DNA of 6,753 nt, from contig CALVPW010000101.1 in NCBI GenBank assembly GCA_944354085.1, positions 1 through 6,753 on the forward strand. The letters are read 5' to 3'. The position numbers and the translations under genes are program-made. The notes below the pieces were generated by a model that searched no databases, had not been told where the DNA came from, and saw only the letters and a list, made by a program, of their open reading frames with translations. Positions 1 to 5,266 of the stretch are shown in pieces. The stretch is from an uncultured Clostridia bacterium (lineage in GTDB: Bacteria; Bacillota; Clostridia; Christensenellales; Borkfalkiaceae). Positions within the stretch are counted from its first letter, which is position 1, and the number at the start of each line of letters is the position of its first letter.

Positions 1-1547
1 CGGAAAAGGGAGGGCAGCCGCCCGCCCGCGATGGGATTGGGCGAATAGGCGAGCAGGATGACGCGCAGACCCGCTGCCGCATATTGTTTGACGATCTTGT
101 CCACCTTCGTGGGCATGGGACGCAGCACGAACTCGGGCGCGCCCATCGCAAAGGTGCCCGCATCGCCGAATGTGACGGCGGATAGCTTGCGTTTGCTCGA
201 AAAGGGGACGACGGCGGTCGCTTGCAGCGCGTTGGAATGCCCGAAGCGGTTATAAAGGGCGATGGACGTCTGATTGTTGTCCTCGAGGGCGTTGAGCATG
301 CTGCCCATGATCTCCTCGAGGGAGTAGTCCACGTAGTTGTTCAGGATCATGCAGTCGTTGACCGTCATCCTGCCGTCCGTGATCGTGCCCGTCTTGTCCA
401 GGCACAGCACATTGACGCGCGCGAGCATTTCGAGCGAATACAGATCTTGCACGAGCGTCTGTTTTTTGGCGAGCCGCCTTACGCCGATCGCCATCGCAAA
501 CGAGGTCAAAAGCAGCAAGCCCGAGGGGATCATGCCGATGACCACGGCGCCCGTGAATTGGATGGTCTGGCTCATATCCGAGCCCGTCGCTTTCCAGTTG
601 ACCCAGAACATCGCCGCCGCGATAAAGGGGATGAGAACGCCGATCACGCGGATAAAGAGGCGGATGGAGTTCATGATCTCCGACTTGGGTTTTTTGTACT
701 TTTTCGCCTTGGAGGTGAGGCTGTTGAGATAGGTCGCCTTGCCCACCTTGTCGGCGCGCACGCGGCAGGCGCCGCTCGCCACGTACGAGCCCGCGTACAG
801 CGTTTCGCCGGGGGCTTTTTTCACGGGGATGCTTTCGCCCGTGAGGAGAGATTCGTTGACTTCGACGATGCCGTCCAAAAGCACGCAGTCGGCGGGGATC
901 TGCTGTCCCGCTTCCAAAAGCACCACGTCGTCAAGGACGATCTCGCGGACGGATATCTCTGTTTTCACGCCGTCGCGCATCACCTTCGCCGTTGCCGAGA
1001 TGAGCACGGAGAGCTTGTCGATCTGTCGTTTTGCGAGGAGCTCCTGCACGATGCCGATGATGAGGTTGGCGGCGAAGATCGCCACGAACAGGAACTGCGA
1101 GAGGGGCGCGCCCGCGTAGGCGAGCGCCACCGCCACGATGAGGCACAAAAGGTTGAAGAAGGTGCAGATATTGCCCGCAAAGATGCTCCAATAGGACTTG
1201 GAGTATTTTTTATTGACGTCGTTGAACAGGAACTGTTCGTACCGCTTCTGCACCTGCGCCGCCGTGAGCCCGCGCTCGGGCGAGGGCGAGAAGCGCTCCA
1301 CCTCCTCCGCGGCGGGGATATGCTTGGCGCGGCGGAACTTTTTCATGAGCGCACGGTGCGAAGCGTCCTCTTTTTTGACGGCGCTCCCGCTCAGCACGCG
1401 CGACGAAAAGCGCCCGCGCGGCGCGCTTTCCGTTTCGGGGACTTCGGGCATGGGTGCCTCGTTTTCCGTTTGCGGTTGTTGGATCTTTTCTTTCAATGGG
1501 GTATGCTCCCGCTGTTTTTTCAAAAAGGGGCGTACCATGTCCGTCAT
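1..1547 (-). CDS. P-type cation-transporting ATPase, CtpE-like (partial, C-terminus outside window)
   Basis: This is the N-terminal part (515 codons) of an ATP-driven cation pump of the plasma membrane. It runs off the left edge, so the Mg-binding hinge and the last membrane helices are not visible. Seen in order: a Pro/Glu/Lys-rich hydrophilic N-terminus (about 1-80), a first membrane pair (about 121-170), the actuator domain with TGES (236-239), a second membrane pair (about 295-355) with IPSGL (340-344), and the phosphorylation motif DKTGTIT with Asp384. The nucleotide-binding domain follows, with FSSKRKLS (449-456) and GAPE (469-472). Known of the family: Asp384 is phosphorylated and TGES drives dephosphorylation. 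The residues around the M4 motif and DKTG resemble the CtpE-like group, for which calcium uptake has been reported in mycobacteria; the ion here is inference. The ATG at 1547 has AAAAAAGG just upstream; ATG at 1538 is a close alternative. It is transcribed divergently from serS. Confidence 0.93.
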   Translation of the reverse strand, partial: MTDMVRPFLKKQREHTPLKEKIQQPQTENEAPMPEVPETESAPRGRFSSRVLSGSAVKKEDASHRALMKKFRRAKHIPAAEEVERFSPSPERGLTAAQVQKRYEQFLFNDVNKKYSKSYWSIFAGNICTFFNLLCLIVAVALAYAGAPLSQFLFVAIFAANLIIGIVQELLAKRQIDKLSVLISATAKVMRDGVKTEISVREIVLDDVVLLEAGQQIPADCVLLDGIVEVNESLLTGESIPVKKAPGETLYAGSYVASGACRVRADKVGKATYLNSLTSKAKKYKKPKSEIMNSIRLFIRVIGVLIPFIAAAMFWVNWKATGSDMSQTIQFTGAVVIGMIPSGLLLLTSFAMAIGVRRLAKKQTLVQDLYSLEMLARVNVLCLDKTGTITDGRMTVNDCMILNNYVDYSLEEIMGSMLNALEDNNQTSIALYNRFGHSNALQATAVVPFSSKRKLSAVTFGDAGTFAMGAPEFVLRPMPTKVDKIVKQYAAAGLRVILLAYSPNPIAGGRLPSLF

Positions 1548-1562
1548 CGCCGCCTTTTTTCC

Positions 1563-1591
1563 ATTATACACCCTCTCGGGGGAAAAGTCAA
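1563..1591 (-). promoter_or_regulatory. Sigma-A promoter for the P-type ATPase gene
   Basis: On the minus strand, TTGACT (1591-1586) and a perfect TATAAT (1568-1563) are separated by exactly 17 nt. This is close to the sigma-70/sigma-A consensus. Transcription should start near 1556-1557, leaving only about 9-10 nt before the ATG at 1547. The leader is therefore very short and the ribosome would meet the AAGG stretch almost at the RNA 5' end. That spacing keeps the ATG at 1538 possible as the real start. Confidence 0.8.
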
Positions 1592-1652
1592 AATATCCGC
1601 ATGCCGCCGCGGGGAAATTTTTTGAGGATATGCGCTTTTCCGATGGGAAAAC

Positions 1653-1681
1653 TTGCATTTTCGTGCGGAAAGGTGTATAAT
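1653..1681 (+). promoter_or_regulatory. Sigma-A promoter for the serS operon
   Basis: TTGCAT (1653-1658), a 17-nt spacer and a perfect TATAAT (1676-1681) lie just before serS. Expected transcription start is near 1688, giving a leader of roughly 18 nt. This is long enough for the GGAGA ribosome binding site but too short for a T-box or other riboswitch. The spacer end and -10 (GGTGTATAAT) are identical to those of the divergent ATPase promoter. Confidence 0.8.
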
Positions 1682-1695
1682 CGAAGAAAAAATTC

Positions 1696-1700
1696 GGAGA
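1696..1700 (+). promoter_or_regulatory. Ribosome binding site of serS
   Basis: GGAGA sits 5 nt before the ATG at 1706. It decides the start: the reading frame is open much further upstream (in-frame ATG at 1454), but only the 1706 start has a Shine-Dalgarno site, lies downstream of the promoter, and gives the usual SerRS N-terminus. Confidence 0.75.
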
Positions 1701-1705
1701 CGGAT

Positions 1706-2992
1706 ATGATCGATATCGCAATCCTGCGCAGCGAGCCCGACCGCGTGCGCAAAAACATCGAAAAGAAATTCCAGCATCAAAAACTTCCGCTCGTGGACGA
1801 GGCGCTCGCCCTGGACGAAAAGCGCCGCGCCCTGCAAACGGAGGGCGATGCGCTGCGCGCCGCCCGCAACGCGCTCTCCAAGCAGATCGGCGCGCTCATG
1901 CGCGAAAAGAAGACGGAGGAGGCGGAGCGCGTCAAAGCGCAGGTGAACGCCGACGCCGCCCGCCTTGCCGAGATCGAGACGGAGAGCGACGAGATCGCTT
2001 CCCGCCTCAAAGCCGTGATGATGCGCATCCCCAACTTCGTCTGCGAGGATACGCCCGTCGGCAGGGACGACCGCGAGAACGTGGAACGCGCGCGCTTTTT
2101 GGAGCCTAAGGTCCCCGCGTTCGAAGTGCCGTATCACCTCGATATCCTCGAACGCCTGCAAGGGATCGATCTCGACAGTGCCCGCCGCACGTCGGGGCAG
2201 GGTTTTTACTATCTGACGGGGGATGTGGCGCGGCTGCATTCCGCCGTGCTCGCCTACGCCCGCGATTTTATGATCGGCAAGGGGTTCACCTACTGCATCC
2301 CGCCCTTTATGATCCGTTCGGACGTCGTCTCGGGCGTGATGAGCTTCGAGGAGATGGAGGGCATGATGTACAAGATCGAAGGGGAAGACCTCTACCTCAT
2401 CGGCACCAGCGAGCACTCCATGATCGGGCGGTTCATGAACACGACGATCGACGAGGACAAGCTCCCGCTCACGCTCACGAGCTACTCGCCCTGTTTCAGG
2501 AAGGAGAAGGGCGCACACGGCATCGAGGAGCGCGGCATCTACCGCATCCACCAGTTCGAAAAGCAGGAGATGATCGTCATCTGCAAGCCCGAGGAGAGCG
2601 AAGCGTGGTACGAAAAGATGTGGCGCTACACGGTGGAGCTCTTCGTCTCGATGGGCATCCCCGTCCGCCAGCTCGAATGCTGCACGGGCGATCTTGCCGA
2701 TCTTAAATACCGCAGCTGCGACGTGGAGGCGTGGAGCCCCCGCCAGAAGAAGTATTTCGAAGTGGGTTCGTGCTCCAATCTGACCGACGCGCAGGCGCGC
2801 CGCCTCGGCATCCGCTATAAGGGCGCCAAGGGGAGCGCGTTTGCCCATACCCTCAACAATACCGTCGTCGCGCCGCCGCGCATGCTCATCGCATTTCTCG
2901 AAAATCACCTTCACGAGGACGGCAGCGTGGACATCCCCGAAGTGCTCCGTCCGTACATGGGCGGCGCCGAGAGGCTCGTGCCCCGCAAATGA
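1706..2992 (+). CDS. serS: Seryl-tRNA synthetase (class II), archaeal-like core
   Basis: This cytosolic enzyme charges tRNA-Ser (and tRNA-Sec where present) with serine, via seryl-adenylate. The 428 residues match the usual SerRS length. Seen: N-terminus MIDIAILRSEPDRVRKNI; a long helical coiled-coil arm (about 28-105) that in the family grips the tRNA-Ser long variable arm; the serine-site loop as GTSEH (233-237) instead of the common TAE; motif 2 around CFRKEKGAHGIEERGIYRIH (263-282, Arg265) followed by QFEKQE; and motif 3 as HTLNNTVVAPPRMLIAFLEN (381-400, Arg392). The ending IPEVLRPYMGG is bacterial in style. The run from SFEEMEG to CTGDLADLKY and DVEAWSPRQKKYFEV resembles archaeal SerRS more than the E. 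coli or Bacillus form; this is a memory comparison, not an alignment. It is the first gene of a three-gene operon, and its TGA overlaps the next ATG by ATGA. Confidence 0.96.
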   Translation: MIDIAILRSEPDRVRKNIEKKFQHQKLPLVDEALALDEKRRALQTEGDALRAARNALSKQIGALMREKKTEEAERVKAQVNADAARLAEIETESDEIASRLKAVMMRIPNFVCEDTPVGRDDRENVERARFLEPKVPAFEVPYHLDILERLQGIDLDSARRTSGQGFYYLTGDVARLHSAVLAYARDFMIGKGFTYCIPPFMIRSDVVSGVMSFEEMEGMMYKIEGEDLYLIGTSEHSMIGRFMNTTIDEDKLPLTLTSYSPCFRKEKGAHGIEERGIYRIHQFEKQEMIVICKPEESEAWYEKMWRYTVELFVSMGIPVRQLECCTGDLADLKYRSCDVEAWSPRQKKYFEVGSCSNLTDAQARRLGIRYKGAKGSAFAHTLNNTVVAPPRMLIAFLENHLHEDGSVDIPEVLRPYMGGAERLVPRK

Positions 2993-3948
2993 AGTACGTT
3001 TTTTTCGATATCGAATGCGCCTGCGTCTTCAAGAACGTCGCCAAGATCTGCGCGTTCGGGTACGTGGTGACGGACGAGAAGTTCTCGCTCCTTGAACGGG
3101 AGGATATCCTCATCGACCCCAAGGGGAAGTTCCACCTCACCGACCGCAAGGGCAAGGAGGGGCTGGTGCTCCCGTACGTATACGAGGACTTCAAAAAATA
3201 TCCGCCCTTCCCCGCGGCGTATGCGCGCATACGGGCGCTGCTGGAGGGGAAGGACACCGTCGTTTTAGGGCATGCCACGCTCAACGACGTGAACTATCTC
3301 AACCTCGAAACGCACCGCTATAAGCTCCCTTCCTTCCGCTTTGAATTTCACGATACGCAGTTCTTTTACATGAACGTGCAAAAGTGCTTTACCCGTCAGC
3401 TGGGGCTGGGGGCGATGGCGGAAGAGCTGGGCGTGGAGTTCACGCCGCACCGCGCCGTGGACGATGCGTACGCGACCATGCGCGTCTGTCAGGCGCTCGT
3501 CGCGCGCGAAGGGCTCTCGTCCGTGCCCGAACTCGTGGAACGCTACCGCATCCGCGCGGGACGCATCGCGGGCGGGAAGATCGTGCAGCCCGCGTCGCAG
3601 GGGCTCAACAATTATATCGCCGAGCGCGACGAAGAGCGCGACCGCAGGGCAAAGGCGCACGACGAATTTTACCGTTACGTCAACAAACACATGCACCGCC
3701 GCAAAAAGGGCGGCTCGCTCGAAGGGAAGGTCTTTTGCTTCTCCAAGGACGTGGAGGAGGAAGTGCCCATGTCGGTGCATCTCGTTGCCGCCATCTTCGC
3801 CTCGGGCGGGAAGTACACTTCGCACCCGGGCGAATGCAACGTATATATCGCCCGCGGGCAGGGAGGCGTGCGCTTTCAGAACGCGGTCACGGCGGGCGCG
3901 GCGTTCGTCCCGCTCGACAGGCTCGCACAGGCGTTGGAGGGATCATGA
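2989..3948 (+). CDS. DEDDh-family 3'-5' exonuclease with C-terminal BRCT-like domain
   Basis: A DnaQ-superfamily exonuclease of 319 residues, probably acting on DNA or RNA 3' ends with two metal ions. All four acidic positions and the catalytic His are visible: FFDIE (Asp7, Glu9; ExoI), GHATLNDVNYL (Asp100; ExoII) and HRAVDDAYAT (His154, Asp159; ExoIII). Between ExoI and ExoII, about 41-85 differs from the standard DnaQ/PolC form. A highly charged, probably helical linker (about 205-243) leads to residues 244-316, which look like a BRCT fold: GKVFCFSK opening strand, a glycine pair in ASGGKYTS, then CNVYIARG and a final helix. The usual BRCT tryptophan seems to be absent, so this domain call is tentative. 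The start is fixed by the ATGA overlap with serS. The nearest SD-like GAGAGG (2969-2974) is 14 nt away, too far to be efficient, so translation is probably coupled to serS. The substrate is unknown. Confidence 0.88.
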   Translation: MKYVFFDIECACVFKNVAKICAFGYVVTDEKFSLLEREDILIDPKGKFHLTDRKGKEGLVLPYVYEDFKKYPPFPAAYARIRALLEGKDTVVLGHATLNDVNYLNLETHRYKLPSFRFEFHDTQFFYMNVQKCFTRQLGLGAMAEELGVEFTPHRAVDDAYATMRVCQALVAREGLSSVPELVERYRIRAGRIAGGKIVQPASQGLNNYIAERDEERDRRAKAHDEFYRYVNKHMHRRKKGGSLEGKVFCFSKDVEEEVPMSVHLVAAIFASGGKYTSHPGECNVYIARGQGGVRFQNAVTAGAAFVPLDRLAQALEGS

Positions 3949-5219
3949 TCCTGCCCGAAGAATATCTCGTTCGGATGCAAAAAAGGCTGGGAGAGGGCTT
4001 CCCCGCCTTTTTGCGTGCCATGCAAGAGCCGCCCGTCCGCGGCGTGCGCGCCAATCGCTTAAAGATCTCGCCCGAGGAACTCAAAACGTGCTTCCCGTAT
4101 GCGCTCACGCCGATCCCGTGGGCGGCGGACGGCTTTTATACGGACGCCGAGAAGGTGGGCAAGCTCCCCGCGCATCATGCGGGGCTCATTTATGCGCAGG
4201 AGCCGAGCGCCATGCTCCCCGCGGCGCTTCTTGATGCGCAGCCCGGAGAACGCGTGCTCGATCTGTGCGCCGCGCCGGGCGGGAAAACGACGCAGATCGC
4301 CGCCGCCATGCAGGGGGAAGGCGTGCTCGTCGCCAACGAATTCGTCTATTCCCGCGCCCGCATCCTCTCGCAGAACGCGGAACGGGCGGGCGTCGTGAAC
4401 GCCGCCGTCGTCAACGCCGATCCCGCCCGCCTTGCGGCGGCGTTCCCCGCGTATTTCGATAAGATCCTCGTCGACGCTCCCTGTTCGGGCGAGGGGATGT
4501 TCCGCAAAGACGCGGGCGCCGTCGCCGAATGGAGCGCGGAGAACGTGGCGCGCTGCATCGCCCGCCAAAAGGATATCCTGGAGGCGGCGTATGCGATGCT
4601 CCGCGGCGGCGGGCGGCTCGTCTATTCCACCTGCACGTTCGAGGAAGGGGAGGACGAAGGGCAGGTGCGCGCGCTGCTCGCCCGCCATCCCGATCTGCGT
4701 CTCGAATCCGAACGGCTGCTCTTCCCGCACGAGGTGCGCGGCGAAGGGCATTACGCCGCGGTGCTCGTACGCACGGCGGGCGATGCGCGGGAGGCGCCGC
4801 TCTTCCGCTGCGTAAAAAACGCCGCCGCCGAGCGGGCGTACCGCGCGTTTTCGGAGGAGGTCTTCCTTGCGCCGCCGCAGGGGGAGGTGACGACGCTCGC
4901 GGACGGCAGGATGTATCTTGTGCCGCACGGCTTTCCCGCCCTCCCCGTGACCACGCTGCGCGCGGGAAGGGAGCTGGGCGTCTTCGACGGCAGACGGTTC
5001 ACGCCCGCGCACGCGCTCGCCATGGCTTCGACGCGCGATATGTGCGCCCGATCCGCCGCGCTCGGCGAAGAGGATGCGGCGCGCTATCTGCGCGGCGAAA
5101 CGCTGCCCTGCGCGGATACGGGCTGGTGCGTCGTCGGATACGGCGCGTACCCGCTCGGCTGGGGCAAGGCGTCGGGTGGGGTGCTGAAAAATCATTATCC
5201 CAAGGGATTGCGCAATTAA
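3945..5219 (+). CDS. rsmF: RsmF/NOL1-NOP2-Sun family 16S rRNA m5C methyltransferase
   Basis: This SAM-dependent RNA cytosine-C5 methyltransferase has 424 residues. In the family, RsmF (YebU) methylates 16S rRNA cytosines near the decoding site. Seen in order: an N-terminal RNA-binding region with VRGVRANRLK (31-40); YAQEPSAMLPA (83-93); SAM motif I as LDLCAAPGGKTTQIA (105-119); DAPCSGEGMFRK (177-188) with Cys180, the product-release cysteine; and YSTCTFEEGEDEGQ (227-240) with Cys230, the catalytic nucleophile. GMFRK directly after PCSGE is typical of RsmF rather than RsmB. The C-terminal third (about 285-424) matches the RsmF C-terminal RNA-binding/PUA-like part and ends in GWGKASGGVLKNHYPKGLRN. 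A good SD (GGAGGG, 3936-3941) precedes the ATG, which overlaps the exonuclease stop by ATGA. The exact target cytosines cannot be told from sequence. It is the last gene of the operon, followed at once by a terminator. Confidence 0.93.
   Translation: MILPEEYLVRMQKRLGEGFPAFLRAMQEPPVRGVRANRLKISPEELKTCFPYALTPIPWAADGFYTDAEKVGKLPAHHAGLIYAQEPSAMLPAALLDAQPGERVLDLCAAPGGKTTQIAAAMQGEGVLVANEFVYSRARILSQNAERAGVVNAAVVNADPARLAAAFPAYFDKILVDAPCSGEGMFRKDAGAVAEWSAENVARCIARQKDILEAAYAMLRGGGRLVYSTCTFEEGEDEGQVRALLARHPDLRLESERLLFPHEVRGEGHYAAVLVRTAGDAREAPLFRCVKNAAAERAYRAFSEEVFLAPPQGEVTTLADGRMYLVPHGFPALPVTTLRAGRELGVFDGRRFTPAHALAMASTRDMCARSAALGEEDAARYLRGETLPCADTGWCVVGYGAYPLGWGKASGGVLKNHYPKGLRN
3977..4014 (+). other. 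Terminator-like hairpin inside the 5' end of rsmF
   Basis: GCAAAAA (3977-3983) pairs with TTTTTGC (4008-4014), and inside it GGC/GCC and GGGA/TCCC pair around a 7-nt loop. There is one bulged A (3984) and one T-C mismatch. A GC-rich stem flanked by an A run and five Ts looks like an intrinsic terminator or attenuator, yet it lies within rsmF codons 11-24. Ribosomes translating rsmF would open it, so any effect would be expected only when translation is poor. It could be chance in GC-rich coding DNA. Confidence 0.3.
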
Positions 5220-5262
5220 AAAACGGGGGCGGGCTGCCATGGCAGCCCGCCCCCGTTTTTTT
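5218..5262. terminator. Bidirectional intrinsic terminator between convergent genes
   Basis: This is a perfect palindrome centred between 5239 and 5240: 16 GC-rich pairs (5224-5239 with 5240-5255) extended by six A/T pairs, with no unpaired base outside the tip. Seven Ts follow on the plus strand and six on the minus strand. It can therefore end both the plus-strand serS operon and the minus-strand MFS gene. The A run includes the last two bases of the rsmF stop codon, and the T run ends 4 nt before the MFS stop, so it fills the intergenic space. Confidence 0.95.
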
Positions 5263-5266
5263 GTTG

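Noticed and set aside
222..1625. Long plus-strand open frame (467 codons) opposite the ATPase gene
   Set aside because: It is rich in His, Arg and Asp with no known motif, and is the antisense shadow of a minus-strand frame carrying TGES, DKTGTIT and GAPE.
1593..1631. Possible operator: ATATCC (1593-1598) and GGATAT (1626-1631) as an inverted repeat between the two promoters
   Set aside because: The arms are only 6 bp with a 27-nt gap, which is expected by chance. There is no second copy or conserved spacing to support it.
1454..1705. N-terminal extension of SerRS by 84 residues
   Set aside because: It would start inside the divergent ATPase gene, upstream of the serS promoter. ATG 1706 has the SD site and the canonical SerRS beginning.
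1544..2914. Minus-strand open frame (456 codons) across serS
   Set aside because: It is antisense to a SerRS with all class II motifs, has His/Arg/Ala-rich composition, and no ribosome binding site or family resemblance.
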